Shown here: positions 36,192-46,365 of the stretch, piece by piece | Layout: each line of letters begins with the position of its first letter | Numbering within the stretch: position 1 is the stretch's first letter | Assembly: GCA_963815305.1 (NCBI GenBank) | Contig: CAWFFW010000001.1 | Coordinates: 372,001 to 436,000 of the forward strand | Source of the DNA: CAXBID01 sp963815305 | GTDB lineage: Bacteria > Bacteroidota > Bacteroidia > Flavobacteriales > Flavobacteriaceae | Reading direction: 5' to 3' | DNA: 64,000 bases | Translations under genes and position numbers: made by a program | The notes under the pieces: generated by a model | What the model was told of the DNA's origin: nothing | Databases searched by the model: none | Seen by the model: the letters and a program-made list of their open reading frames with translations, nothing else

Positions 36192-37036
36192 AAACGGTTT
36201 TAGTAACAGGAGGTAAGGGTCAACTCGCATCTTGTTTAAAAGATACCTCAAAACATTTAGAAAATTATAAGTTTATTTATGTGGATGTCGATGATTTGGA
36301 TATCACAAACACCTCTGATGTTGATGCTTTTTTCAATTCAAATTCAATAGATTACTGTATTAATTGTGCGGCTTACACCGCCGTTGATAAAGCAGAATCA
36401 GAAACGGAATTGGCAAAAAAAGTAAATGAAATGGGCGTCATACATTTAGCTAAAGCCTGTAAAAAACATCACGCAACACTCATACAAATTTCAACCGATT
36501 TTGTTTTTGATGGTCATAAGGCCAATTTATATAAGGAACAAGACTCCGCTAAACCCCTATCTGTTTATGGAAAAACAAAATTGAATGGGGAAATGGCAGC
36601 CAGCAAATTAGAAAAACACATCATTTTAAGAACATCTTGGTTGTATAGTGAATATGGAAATAATTTCCTTAAAACCATGTTACGACTAGGAAAAGAAAAA
36701 GAAAGCCTGAGTGTTGTTTGCGATCAAATAGGAACACCCACTTACGCAGGTGATTTAGCGGAACTCATTATTAAAATGATTGTAGAGCAATGTGATACCT
36801 ATGGAACGTATCACTACAGTAATGAAGGCGTTGCTAGTTGGTATGATTTTGCAAAAGCTATTTTTGATTTAAGCGAAACAAATATTAAACTTCTGCCCAT
36901 TAAAACAGATGAGTATCCAACGCCCGCAAAACGACCTAAATTTAGCGTTATGGATAAGGCTAAAATTAAAGAAGCGCTTCACATCGAAATTCCCTATTGG
37001 AGAACAAGTGTTAAAGTCTGTTTATCGAAATTATGA
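36188..37036 (+). CDS. rmlD: dTDP-4-dehydrorhamnose reductase
   Basis: 282-residue reductase finishing dTDP-L-rhamnose. The NAD(P)H loop is VTGGKGQLASCL, then NCAAYTAVDKAE, STDFVFDG, and Tyr and Lys in SVYGKTKLNGE. RTSWLYSEYGNNF is a typical RmlD segment. It completes the pathway in this cluster, so rhamnose is a likely constituent of the exopolysaccharide. Confidence 0.96.
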   Translation: MKTVLVTGGKGQLASCLKDTSKHLENYKFIYVDVDDLDITNTSDVDAFFNSNSIDYCINCAAYTAVDKAESETELAKKVNEMGVIHLAKACKKHHATLIQISTDFVFDGHKANLYKEQDSAKPLSVYGKTKLNGEMAASKLEKHIILRTSWLYSEYGNNFLKTMLRLGKEKESLSVVCDQIGTPTYAGDLAELIIKMIVEQCDTYGTYHYSNEGVASWYDFAKAIFDLSETNIKLLPIKTDEYPTPAKRPKFSVMDKAKIKEALHIEIPYWRTSVKVCLSKL

Positions 37037-37092
37037 GACTTATACTGATTACAATCTTGTTTTTTATGATAAAAAAGTATATTTGAAGCATC

Positions 37093-38049
37093 ATGATTGA
37101 ACAAAATAAAGATAATCCATTAGTGTCTATTTGTATCCCTATGTATAACGCTGCGGCCTATATTTCGGAAACCTTAAAAAGACTCAATGATCAGACGTAT
37201 AATAATATCGAGGTTATTATTGTGGATGACAATTCTAGTGATGGGTCGGTTAACATTGTAAGCCCCTTTTTAAGCAATCATATTAAATTGTTTCATAATC
37301 CAAGTAAAGGCGCTAACGCTGCCCGAAATTATGCCTTTGAAAAGTCATCAGGAGTCTATGTTAAATTTATGGATGCGGATGATTATTGTTCGAAAAAACT
37401 TATAGAAAAGCAGGTAGAGTTGTTACAAAAACAAGGTACCGAAACATCATTTGTTTTTTCGCCGCTTAAAATGTTATTTACTAATGGAGACATGGTGTCC
37501 CCTACTAGAAGTATAGATCACAATTATGAGCCTGCCATTGGATTGTTAATTGATATTTGGAATGGAGGTGGCTTTAATTGTCCATTATGCCATTTAATGC
37601 CAAGAGAATTGGTTAGGCTTTCAGGTGGCTGGGATGAACATATATTAAAAAACCAAGATGGTGAATATTTTGCTAGAGTTTACAATAAAGCAGATAAGGC
37701 ATTATCGTTAACCGATGCCTATGTGGTTTGGAGGAAAACAGGAACAGGAATAAGTTCAGCGCTATCACCAAAAGCAATAGAATCGGTTTTAAGGACTTAT
37801 GATATCATTATTGGCATTATTCTACAATATAACGATGATTTAAAGCACAAAGAAATTTGTGAAAATTATATGGGTCTTTTTGTTTATACCAATTATAGTC
37901 ATCACCCTCATTTAATGAGTAAGGTACATGCAATCCTTAGAAAGCATGATTTAAGTTTTAAACTTCCTGATAGAAAAGTGCTGAAAATATTAAGAGGACT
38001 GGTAGGATGGAAATTAAGCGTTAAATTAATAAACAAATATAATTTGTAA
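37093..38049 (+). CDS. GT2 glycosyltransferase
   Basis: 318-residue GT-A fold glycosyltransferase. The start LVSICIPMYNAAAYISETL, IIVDDNSSDGS and GANAARNYAFEKSSG are classical GT2 features. The DxD is MDADDY and a GGWDEH acceptor-site motif follows. It lies 56 bp after rmlD, and its stop overlaps the start of the next transferase by one base (TAATG). It could be a rhamnosyltransferase, but specificity cannot be read from sequence. Confidence 0.9.
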   Translation: MIEQNKDNPLVSICIPMYNAAAYISETLKRLNDQTYNNIEVIIVDDNSSDGSVNIVSPFLSNHIKLFHNPSKGANAARNYAFEKSSGVYVKFMDADDYCSKKLIEKQVELLQKQGTETSFVFSPLKMLFTNGDMVSPTRSIDHNYEPAIGLLIDIWNGGGFNCPLCHLMPRELVRLSGGWDEHILKNQDGEYFARVYNKADKALSLTDAYVVWRKTGTGISSALSPKAIESVLRTYDIIIGIILQYNDDLKHKEICENYMGLFVYTNYSHHPHLMSKVHAILRKHDLSFKLPDRKVLKILRGLVGWKLSVKLINKYNL

Positions 38050-38873
38050 TGATTCCAAAAAAAATACACTATTGTTGGTTTGGGGGCGCTGAAAAATCCG
38101 CATTTATAAATAATTGCATTAGTACCTGGGAGAAATTTTTACCCGATTACGAGATTAAGTGTTGGTCTGAAAAAAATTTTGATGTACATTCTAATGAGTT
38201 TGTAAAGCAAGCTTATATTCAAAAGAAATGGGCATTTGTTGCCGATTACACCCGTTTTTATGCGTTATATACTGAAGGTGGTTTATATTTCGATACAGAT
38301 GTAAAGGTTTTAAAACCATTTCCAGATACCTGGTATCATCACGATTTTTTTAGTGCACACGAGGTACATCCTGGTTTATTTTACCCAGAGGGCGTTAAAA
38401 AATTAGATGACACGTTTTCACCTTTAGATAGGGAACAAGATATAGATGGATTTAGTATTTTATCTGCAATTATGGCAGCCAAATCAAAGCATCCATTTTT
38501 AAAAGATTGTTTAGAAGAATATCATAACATGTCATTTTTGAATGCCGACAGCAGTATAAAAAGAACTAATGAAGTAATAATTGGAGCTATATTAGGCAAG
38601 GTGGCCATAGAATATGGTTATAAATATATAGATGAAAAACAAATATTACGCGAAGATATGCTCATTTTACCTTCAAATGTTTTAGTAGGGAATTCGGCGT
38701 ATTTAAATAATAATTCGTACGCTATTCATTTAATTAATGGAAGTTGGACTGAAAAAGAGGGCTTTCAAAATTTTTTATATAAATTTCGAAATAACTATCC
38801 ACAATTGTTTCCATTTTTTTACTTTTTCGTTAGGGCCGTTAGAAAGGTTTTAAGAGTTATAAAAATAAACTGA
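38049..38873 (+). CDS. GT32-type glycosyltransferase
   Basis: 274 residues. The N-terminus IPKKIHYCWFGG and CISTWEKFLPDYEIKCW are the signature of the Gly_transf_sug/OCH1-like family. The metal-binding D82-T-D84 lies in EGGLYFDTDVKVLKPF. Members transfer galactose, mannose or related sugars in capsule synthesis. It is translationally coupled to the preceding GT2 gene. Confidence 0.9.
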   Translation: MIPKKIHYCWFGGAEKSAFINNCISTWEKFLPDYEIKCWSEKNFDVHSNEFVKQAYIQKKWAFVADYTRFYALYTEGGLYFDTDVKVLKPFPDTWYHHDFFSAHEVHPGLFYPEGVKKLDDTFSPLDREQDIDGFSILSAIMAAKSKHPFLKDCLEEYHNMSFLNADSSIKRTNEVIIGAILGKVAIEYGYKYIDEKQILREDMLILPSNVLVGNSAYLNNNSYAIHLINGSWTEKEGFQNFLYKFRNNYPQLFPFFYFFVRAVRKVLRVIKIN

Positions 38874-38963
38874 TTTTTATGTCATTTAGGTATCATATTA
38901 TTAAATCAATTTTAAGTTTCATGTATTTCATATTAATTTTTTAATTTATCATAAAAACATATA

Positions 38964-40151
38964 ATGAAACCTTTAAAAATTTTATTTGTACTTCAAAGTC
39001 CTTTTTGTGACACGCTTGGAATCTCAAAAGTACACTTTGATTTGAAACATGCTTTTGAAAACATGGGGCATACCGTTGATACGTTGGCTTTTGAAGATTT
39101 ATACCCCAATGGGCAAAGCGCCATGTCAAAAATATTAGGCCCACTTTTTACGGTTAAAATATTTAATAGATTAAAAGTGATTGCTAAAGAGTATGATATT
39201 ATTGATGCCAATTTTAATTGTATTCCGTTTACAAAAGAAAGTTTTAACTTTAAGGGGCTTTTGGTATATAGATCGCATGGTTTACAACCACTGTACAGAG
39301 ATTTTGAAAATCGAGAACCATTCAAAACTATTTTCGAAGATTTTGATAAAACACAGAACATAAAATTTAAAACACGCATTGGAAATATATACCGCTTTTT
39401 ACAAAAAAAAGTAGGAAATAAAGAACTCTATGATTCGATAAAATATGCAGATTTTGTACATTGTTTGAACTTGGAGGAATATAAATTTCTTTTAAAAAAG
39501 GGTATTCCTCGTGATAAATTGTTCGTTTTGCCAAATGGAATTTCTGATGAATTTATTTTAAAAGCTGGAGAAATCGATGTTAATATAAAACCTAATATCA
39601 TGTCGTTTGTAGCATCTTGGACGCTGAGAAAAGGAATTACAGATTTAAACACCATTGTAAATCAGGTACAATCAGAAGTTATAATAAAGGAATTGAAACT
39701 TTTGGGAGGTGTTGAAGAAACATCGAAGGTAGAAAGCTTTTTTCAAATGGAAAATAGAAAGTTACTTAACATTATACCAAAATATAAACCAATGGAACTC
39801 TGTAAATTATTAAATAACGCCAAGGTTGGAATTTTTCCAAGTTATATTGAAGGTTTTGGTTTAGCTATTGTAGAGCAATTAGCGTGCGGTATTCCTGTGG
39901 TGGCTTATGATGTGCCAGGTCCCAAAGATATACTTTCTGAACTTGATGCTACCTTATTAATAGAACCAGGCAATAAAGAAAAATTCTCAAAAAAAGTTGT
40001 GGAAATTTTAAATATGCCTGATGCAGCATATCAACAATTTTCAAATAACTGTAAAAAACGGGCAAAAGACTATCAAATGAGCAAAATAGCGGGTGATTTT
40101 ATTGAGCGTTATACAGAGCAATTGCACCATGTAAGGAACTTAAATACATGA
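38964..40151 (+). CDS. GT4 glycosyltransferase
   Basis: 395-residue GT-B enzyme. The C-terminal domain has the retaining E-x7-E motif at E296 to E304 (EGFGLAIVE), followed by QLACGIPVVAYDVPGPKDIL. The N-terminal domain begins LKILFVLQSPFCDTLGISKVHFDL. It is separated from the acetyltransferase gene by only 4 bp. Donor and acceptor are unknown. Confidence 0.9.
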   Translation: MKPLKILFVLQSPFCDTLGISKVHFDLKHAFENMGHTVDTLAFEDLYPNGQSAMSKILGPLFTVKIFNRLKVIAKEYDIIDANFNCIPFTKESFNFKGLLVYRSHGLQPLYRDFENREPFKTIFEDFDKTQNIKFKTRIGNIYRFLQKKVGNKELYDSIKYADFVHCLNLEEYKFLLKKGIPRDKLFVLPNGISDEFILKAGEIDVNIKPNIMSFVASWTLRKGITDLNTIVNQVQSEVIIKELKLLGGVEETSKVESFFQMENRKLLNIIPKYKPMELCKLLNNAKVGIFPSYIEGFGLAIVEQLACGIPVVAYDVPGPKDILSELDATLLIEPGNKEKFSKKVVEILNMPDAAYQQFSNNCKKRAKDYQMSKIAGDFIERYTEQLHHVRNLNT

Positions 40152-40155
40152 GGTT

Positions 40156-40698
40156 ATGAGGAATGTAAGAAACATGTTGTTTGAACTTAAGCTGTATATC
40201 TGTAACTATTGGATTTCTACAATACCCAGCCATTTTATTCGTAATTGGTATTATACAAACATTATGGAGTTCACTATTGGTAAGCATAGTACTTTTTTTA
40301 TGCGGTGTGTATTCGATTTTAAAAAAGGATTAATTATTGGAGAAAATTCTGTGGTAAACGCACGTTGCCGAATTGATAATAGAGGCGGGGTTCGCATTGG
40401 GGACAATGTGTCTATATCTTCAGACGTGACGATACTAACAGCGGATCATGATATGGATAGTCCGACTTTTGCTGGCAGAAATCGTCCAGTTATTATTGGG
40501 GATTATGTATGGGTGGGTACGGCTGCCATGATTATGCCAGGGGTTTCTATTGGAAAAGGGGCTGTTATAGCGGCGGGTTCTATAGTTACAAAAAATGTAG
40601 CGCCCTATCACGTCGTCGCTGGTATTCCAGCCAAATTTATTAAAGAACGTAAAAGAGACCTAATTTACAAAGCATCTTATAAACGCTTGTTTCAATAA
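40156..40698 (+). CDS. Hexapeptide-repeat O-acetyltransferase
   Basis: 180-residue left-handed beta-helix acyltransferase. Hexapeptide rungs run from IGENSVVNARCRIDNRGG to VSIGKGAVIAAGSIVTKNV. The catalytic His is in TADHDMDSP, and the C-terminal cap VAGIPAKFIKERKRDL is typical of sugar O-acetyltransferases. It probably acetylates a sugar of the repeat unit. It is 4 bp after the GT4 gene. Confidence 0.88.
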   Translation: MRNVRNMLFELKLYICNYWISTIPSHFIRNWYYTNIMEFTIGKHSTFFMRCVFDFKKGLIIGENSVVNARCRIDNRGGVRIGDNVSISSDVTILTADHDMDSPTFAGRNRPVIIGDYVWVGTAAMIMPGVSIGKGAVIAAGSIVTKNVAPYHVVAGIPAKFIKERKRDLIYKASYKRLFQ

Positions 40699-40757
40699 AA
40701 AAACCATAATAAGCTGTTTATATAACATGAACAAACCAATAATTTAAATAAAAAATT

Positions 40758-41696
40758 ATGAAAATATCAGTATGTATTCCAACATATAGAAGACCTGAAT
40801 TTCTTAAAGAGGCTATTGATTCTTGTTTAAAACAAACGATGTTGCCCTATGACATTGTTATAGGAGATGATTCTAAAGATGATCGAACCAAAATTATGAT
40901 GGATTCATTTCAGACTGATAAAGATGTTATAATATCGTATAACCATCATGTGCCCTCATTAAAACAAGCTGATAATACTAATTTTCTTTTCAACCATGCA
41001 AAAGGAGACAAAGTACTTCTTTTGCATGATGATGATCTTCTTTTGCCAGAAGCTATTGAAACCATGGTTAAGGTTTTTGAAAAGGACCCGTCAGTAAATA
41101 TTGTTTTTGGAAAACAATATTTAATGTCAGAAACTGGTGAAATAGATTATGAAAACTCTCCTCAGTTAAATGAGTTTTATTTTAGAACAGAAAAATATGA
41201 AGGCTCAAAATTATCGGCAATTGAGGCAGGAATTATACAACAATTTCCAAATGATTGTTATATGATGGATGTCGATTTGGCTACGCGTATTCCATGGCGT
41301 AAGGAGTCCTCCATAGGGTTTCTCGGGAATGGTAATGAAATGGATTGGAGTATTAGAATAGGTTTAGCAGAACCTAAGATGTATTTTGTAAATAAATATC
41401 TGGCGCTTTACAGAGTTACCGAGGTTTCAAATAGCGCATCTTCTGATTCGGCATTCAAGGCTTATTTAATGTTGGAAAATCTAAAAGTAGCACCTCAATA
41501 TGAACCTATGTTACAATTAGCGCTAAAGAGAAAATCTGAGTTAGGTGTTAGGCAGGCTATAAAATTAAATCACCATAAAGATGCTTTAAGAATATTTTTT
41601 AGTAAACACCATACGCCACATATGGGTACCTTAGGATACTATAAATCATTGTTATTACTGGTTTTGAATGTATTGAAAAGCCCTTTTAAAAATTAA
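40758..41696 (+). CDS. GT2 glycosyltransferase, copy A of tandem pair
   Basis: 312 residues beginning MKISVCIPTYRRPEFLKEAI, with IVIGDDSKDD, the metal-binding LLHDDDLLLPEAIETM and EMDWSIRIGLAEPKMYFVNKY. It is closely similar over its full length to the gene at 41992 (roughly two thirds of residues identical by eye), so the two arose by tandem duplication. Both keep the DDD motif, so both may be active. Sugar specificity is unknown. Confidence 0.9.
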   Translation: MKISVCIPTYRRPEFLKEAIDSCLKQTMLPYDIVIGDDSKDDRTKIMMDSFQTDKDVIISYNHHVPSLKQADNTNFLFNHAKGDKVLLLHDDDLLLPEAIETMVKVFEKDPSVNIVFGKQYLMSETGEIDYENSPQLNEFYFRTEKYEGSKLSAIEAGIIQQFPNDCYMMDVDLATRIPWRKESSIGFLGNGNEMDWSIRIGLAEPKMYFVNKYLALYRVTEVSNSASSDSAFKAYLMLENLKVAPQYEPMLQLALKRKSELGVRQAIKLNHHKDALRIFFSKHHTPHMGTLGYYKSLLLLVLNVLKSPFKN

Positions 41697-41991
41697 AGAA
41701 TGTCCAATTAAAGCCTAATTTTTTCTATCAAAATATGAAAACCGTATTTAATTATTTTATAGCCCCTAGTAGTCCTTTAAATTGGTTTTTCTATAATCAA
41801 AATTGTTTTTGTAATATTTTAATTCTAAATGAATTATTCTGTAGTCAGCGTTTTGAAAATAGAATATCATCTAAAATTCATCTTTGCAGCGTATATATCA
41901 CTCATCGAGCATTCTTAATTACGAATTCAATCAAATAAATAAAAACCTTATTGAGATCAAGGATTAGAAGAAAAATGATTAATCTAACGCG
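41697..41991. other. 295-bp spacer between the duplicated GT2 genes
   Basis: A 67-codon frame exists here (41735-41938), but it lacks any domain, signal or credible composition. No promoter or terminator stands out. It is probably spacer or remnant sequence left by the duplication. Confidence 0.45.
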
Positions 41992-42936
41992 ATGAAAGTA
42001 TCAGTTTGTATTCCAACTTATAATAGGCCAAAGTTTCTTAAACAGGCTATTGAATCTTGTTTGAATCAAACGGTAAAACCTTATGAAATTATTATTGGTG
42101 ATGATTCAAACGATGAAAAAACGGAAATTATGATGAGTACTTTACAAAATAATGATGAAGTAATCATATCATACCATCACCATACACCCGCCTTAAAACA
42201 AACCGAGAACACTAACTTTCTTTTTAAAAATGCAAAAGGTGATAACGTAGTGCTCCTTCATGATGATGACCTTCTGTTACCTGATGCGATTGAAACTATG
42301 GTTGAGGTATTTAAAAAAGATGCTCTAATTAAAATTGTTTTCGGTAAGCAATATTTAATGTCAGATTCGGGAACTATTGATTACGAAAACTCCCCGCAGT
42401 TAAATGAATATTATTATAGAACTGAAAAATACGAAGGGTCAAAATTACCATCCGTTGAAGCGGGTATTATCCAACAGTTTCCAAATGATGGATTTATGAT
42501 GAATTCAGAATTAGCCAAGAGTATTCCTTGGCGTAAAACAAGTGTTATAGGAGATCTCGGAAATGGTACGGAAATGGATTGGAGTATTAGAATCGGTTTG
42601 GCAGAACCTAAGATGTATTTCGTTAATAAATATGTAGCGCTTTACCGCCTGTCGGAAGTTTCTATGAGTTTAGATGCTGACGATTCTGCGTATAAAGCGT
42701 ATTTAATTTTAGAAAATTTGACGGTTGATTCTAAATATAAAAAGATGTTACAATTAGCAAAGCGAAGAAAATCTAAATTTGCTGTTAGGCAGGCTATACT
42801 TTTAAATTATGATAAAGATGCTTTAAGGATTTTTTTTAGTAAATACTATACCTCACATATATGTAGCTTAGGGTATTATAAATCATTATGTTTACTCATT
42901 TTAAGCTCATTTAAAAATATGGTTAACACTAATTAA
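41992..42936 (+). CDS. GT2 glycosyltransferase, copy B of tandem pair
   Basis: 314 residues beginning MKVSVCIPTYNRPKFLKQAI, with IIIGDDSNDEKTEIMM, LLHDDDLLLPDAIETM and EMDWSIRIGLAEPKMYF. It is the paralog of the gene at 40758, with the same length and the same motifs. Differences cluster in the central acceptor region (FPNDGFMMNSEL against FPNDCYMMDVDL), so substrate choice may have diverged. The next gene follows after 27 bp. Confidence 0.9.
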   Translation: MKVSVCIPTYNRPKFLKQAIESCLNQTVKPYEIIIGDDSNDEKTEIMMSTLQNNDEVIISYHHHTPALKQTENTNFLFKNAKGDNVVLLHDDDLLLPDAIETMVEVFKKDALIKIVFGKQYLMSDSGTIDYENSPQLNEYYYRTEKYEGSKLPSVEAGIIQQFPNDGFMMNSELAKSIPWRKTSVIGDLGNGTEMDWSIRIGLAEPKMYFVNKYVALYRLSEVSMSLDADDSAYKAYLILENLTVDSKYKKMLQLAKRRKSKFAVRQAILLNYDKDALRIFFSKYYTSHICSLGYYKSLCLLILSSFKNMVNTN

Positions 42937-42963
42937 TTTAAAGAAGTTATTTATTACGTTACT

Positions 42964-44092
42964 ATGAAAATAATTTTTATTTGTGGATGTATAGAACCTG
43001 GTAAGGATGGCGTTGGCGATTATACACGCCGGTTGGGTTGTGAATTAATTAGGCAAGGCATTTCTGTTGGCGTTTTGGCTCTACACGATTGCTTTGTGAA
43101 TACAGACCAAAAAGAAGATCAAATATCGGACCATACAACAATTTCAGTATACAGACTTCCTCATACATTTTCGCATGCTAAAAAAACATTTTCCGCAAAA
43201 ACGTGGGTAGAACAAAATAACCCCGATTGGCTTAGTGTTCAGTTTGTACCCTACGCGTACAATGATAAGGGTATACCATTCAGATTGGCGAATCAATTAA
43301 AGGAAATTGGTGGCGAAAGAAAATGGCATATCATGTTTCATGAGTTATGGTTAGGACTCAGAAGATAACGACCACTTTAAATATAAAATTATTGGAAACA
43401 TTCAAAGGTATCTTGTAAAGGCATTAGTTCACTTGATAAAATTCGATGTTGTTCATACACACACGAAATTTTATTTGTATCAACTACATAAACTTAAATT
43501 AAGTCCAAACTATTTACCAATTTTTAGTAATATACCATTTAACAAAGTAAAAATTAGTGACGCCAAATCTAATATGAGCCAAATAAATTTTGTTATTTTT
43601 GGAATGATTCACCCAAAAGCTCCAGTTGAGATATTTGCTGAGGAAATGCATAATTATTTTGAATCCAAAAACATATCGGAATGTAGACTGATTCTAGTCG
43701 GAAATTCTGGAGATGAAAAAGATAAGTGGATTAGTGAATTTAAAAAAAAAAATATTAAAGTTATTACTAAAGGAGAATTAAAAAGTGAAGAAGTCTCATA
43801 CGAACTTCAAAAGGCTACTTTTGGAATCACTACAAATCCAATGTTCGTGATTGAAAAAAGTGGAACAGTTGCGGCGATGCTTGAACATGGGCTATCGGTA
43901 ATAAGTGTGAACGACGGTTCAAAGCCTAAACTTAAATTTAAGCAGACACCCATGCTTAATGTTATGAGCTATATGCCTGGTAATTTTGCTCATTTCGTGA
44001 AAAAAAAGAACGAGTCAAGTAAGAATTTGAGTTTGCAAGATATTGCCTATACTTTTTCGGAAGCACTCGAGTTGGGCGTTAAAAAAATATAA
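42964..44092 (+). pseudogene. GT4-like glycosyltransferase, copy A, frameshifted
   Basis: The first 134 codons (MKIIFICGCIEPGKDGVGDYTRRLGCEL) are nearly the same as in the intact copy at 44123. The frame then stops right after HELWLGLRR (43368). Reading on in the next frame from about 43360 restores homology, through DSEDNDHFKYKIIGNIQRYL up to the stop at 44092. The total of 1129 bp is 376 codons plus one base, matching the 376-residue intact copy. Removing one base near 43360 aligns the two copies without a gap at the join. Either a recent inactivation after duplication or a sequencing error. Confidence 0.88.
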
Positions 44093-44122
44093 TAAAGTAA
44101 TCATAATTAAAAAACTCATTTT

Positions 44123-45253
44123 TTGAAAATAATTTTTATTTGTGGATGTTTAGAACCTGGTAAGGATGGCGTTGGAGATTATACACGTCGATTAGCATGT
44201 GAATTAGTGAAGCAAGGCATTATTGTTGGGGCTTTAGCTTTAAATGATTATTTTGTAAATACTGTCCAGACAGAAAAACAAGCATCTGATGGGAGTGATA
44301 TACAAGTATATAGAATACCAGGAGATTGGAATAGATCTAAGAAAAAGCAGTATGCGAAAAAATGGGTAGAAAATCATAATCCTGAATGGTTGAGTCTTCA
44401 GTTTGTGCTTTACTCATATAATAAAAAAGGCCTCCCTTTTGGTTTAAGGTCTATGTTAAAAGATATTGCTGGAGATAGGAAATGGCATATCATGTGTCAC
44501 GAATTGTGGATAGGAATTAGTTCCCAATCACCATTAAAAGAGTTTTTTTTGGGATCTATTCAAAAAATAATTTTAAAACGATTATTGCAAGCATTGAATC
44601 CAGAAATTATTAATACTCAGATAAAATTATACCAATCTTTATTAAATCAATTAGGATTTGAGACACAAATATTACCTTTATTTTCAAATATTCCGTTTCA
44701 TAGAGAAGTAAGTAAATTAGCTGAAAAATTAAATATAAATAAGGTTCCCCTACAAAAAAGGGCTGTTTTAATATTATTCGGATCCATACATCCGTTAGCA
44801 CCAGTTCAACAATTTGCATCAGAAGCTATAGCCTACTTCAAAAAGGAAAGGTATACCAACATAAGTTTATGTTTAATTGGGCGTACTGGAGAAGAAAAGT
44901 ATGAGTGGATTAATGTATTTGAGAGTAAAGGTTTTGTTATTAATGATCTAGGTGAAGAAAACATTGAAAACATATCAATCGCTTTACAGAAGGCAACCAT
45001 TGGTCTTTCCACTACACCATTGTATTTAATTGAAAAAAGCGGAACAGCAATAGCTATGAGACTTCATAAGCTTCCTATCATAAGCGTTTCAAAACACTGG
45101 AGACCTAGGAACGGCATAAAGGTCAATTTCCCTAATGATGTATTAGAGTATAAAGAAGGAAACTTTGAAAATGTATTTAAACTTAATCCCTACGATTCAA
45201 GAAGAAATGAAATTAAAGAAGTAGCTAAAATGTTTATTAACTCACTTATTTAA
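44123..45253 (+). CDS. GT4-like glycosyltransferase, copy B, intact
   Basis: 376 residues. The start codon is TTG at the place where copy A has ATG; the following MKIIFICGC-type sequence is otherwise conserved. The N-terminal glycine-rich loop PGKDGVGDYTRRLACEL is typical of GT4-like proteins. The C-terminal donor domain has ILFGSIHPLAPV, LIGRTGEEK and YLIEKSGTAIAMRL, with only one Glu of the usual E-x7-E motif visible. Specificity is unknown. It probably provides the function that the frameshifted neighbour may have lost. Confidence 0.85.
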   Translation: MKIIFICGCLEPGKDGVGDYTRRLACELVKQGIIVGALALNDYFVNTVQTEKQASDGSDIQVYRIPGDWNRSKKKQYAKKWVENHNPEWLSLQFVLYSYNKKGLPFGLRSMLKDIAGDRKWHIMCHELWIGISSQSPLKEFFLGSIQKIILKRLLQALNPEIINTQIKLYQSLLNQLGFETQILPLFSNIPFHREVSKLAEKLNINKVPLQKRAVLILFGSIHPLAPVQQFASEAIAYFKKERYTNISLCLIGRTGEEKYEWINVFESKGFVINDLGEENIENISIALQKATIGLSTTPLYLIEKSGTAIAMRLHKLPIISVSKHWRPRNGIKVNFPNDVLEYKEGNFENVFKLNPYDSRRNEIKEVAKMFINSLI

Positions 45254-45303
45254 ACTAATGGTAGGTTTAAATTAAATTAAATTATTATTATCAGAACTCA
45301 ACT

Positions 45304-46362
45304 ATGACTAATATTTCAGATTTATCCTCTAAAAAATCTTATAAAATAATAATACTATCTCATAAATTTATGCCTTTTATTGGAGGCATTGAAATAATGT
45401 CATTATTTTTAGCGGAAGTATTAGTTAAGAATGGTTATGTTGTAAAAGTAGTTACTTGGACACCCGAAATTGATAACAAAAAACATCCTTTTGAAATTAT
45501 ACGTAATCCAGATCTTAAGGCTATTTTTAAATATCTTAAATGGGCCGATCTTGTGTTAGAAAACAACCCAATATTGCGGATGTCATGGCCGCTATTGTTT
45601 ATTAAAAAACCTTTAATTGTCGTTTTACATACTTGGATAAATAGAACTGATAATAGAGTAGGCTGGCAAGATAGATTAAAAAAAGTTTGGCTAAAGCGGG
45701 CTAATAAAATAGTTGTAGTTAGTAAAGCTTTAAAGGAAAAATATAATATCAATGCGTTAGTTGTAGAAAATCCATACAGGGCGCAAAAATTTAAAATATT
45801 AAACAATGTTGAGCGTACAAAAGATTTTGTTTTTTTAGGCAGATTAGTATCTGATAAAGGTGTTGAACTAGCAGTGCGATTGATTTACGAGTTGACCAAA
45901 ATAGGGCATGTAATGAATCTTACAGTGATCGGTGATGGGCCAGAAAGGGAGAATCTTAAGCAGTTAATAGAAACACTTAATTTAAATGAAATGATTACAT
46001 TAACGGGAGTTATGACAGGCACGGATTTGGTCCACACTTTAAACGAGCATCGTTTTATTTTAGTCCCTTCTATATGGGAAGAACCTTTTGGTTTAGTAGC
46101 TTTAGAAGGAATGGCATGCGGCTGCATTCCTATTGTGTCAAATGGAGGAGGACTGCCTGATGCTGTTGGTGAAGCTGGTATTGTTTTTGAAAGAGGCGAA
46201 TTAAATTCATTAGTTTCATGTGTTAAAAACTTTATAAATGAATCGGAACTAGAATTAACTCTAAGAAATGCTGCTCCAAAACATTTAAAAAAGCACCATC
46301 CAGATTTTATAGGAGAAAAATATTTAAATTTGATTTCCCAAACTATGAATATTACAAAATAG
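45304..46362 (+). CDS. GT4 glycosyltransferase
   Basis: 352-residue GT-B enzyme. The start includes IIILSHKFMPFIGGIEIMSLFLAE, the donor domain begins VFLGRLVSDKGVELAVRL, and the E-x7-E motif lies in EEPFGLVALEGMACGCIPIVS. GDGPERENL and GGGLPDAVGEAG are also typical. Only 3 bp separate it from the next transferase gene. Sugar and linkage are unknown. Confidence 0.92.
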   Translation: MTNISDLSSKKSYKIIILSHKFMPFIGGIEIMSLFLAEVLVKNGYVVKVVTWTPEIDNKKHPFEIIRNPDLKAIFKYLKWADLVLENNPILRMSWPLLFIKKPLIVVLHTWINRTDNRVGWQDRLKKVWLKRANKIVVVSKALKEKYNINALVVENPYRAQKFKILNNVERTKDFVFLGRLVSDKGVELAVRLIYELTKIGHVMNLTVIGDGPERENLKQLIETLNLNEMITLTGVMTGTDLVHTLNEHRFILVPSIWEEPFGLVALEGMACGCIPIVSNGGGLPDAVGEAGIVFERGELNSLVSCVKNFINESELELTLRNAAPKHLKKHHPDFIGEKYLNLISQTMNITK

Positions 46363-46365
46363 AGA

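Noticed and set aside
41735..41938. 67-codon frame between the duplicated GT2 genes
   Set aside because: No signal, domain or codon pattern; ATG frames of this length are expected by chance in such AT-rich DNA.
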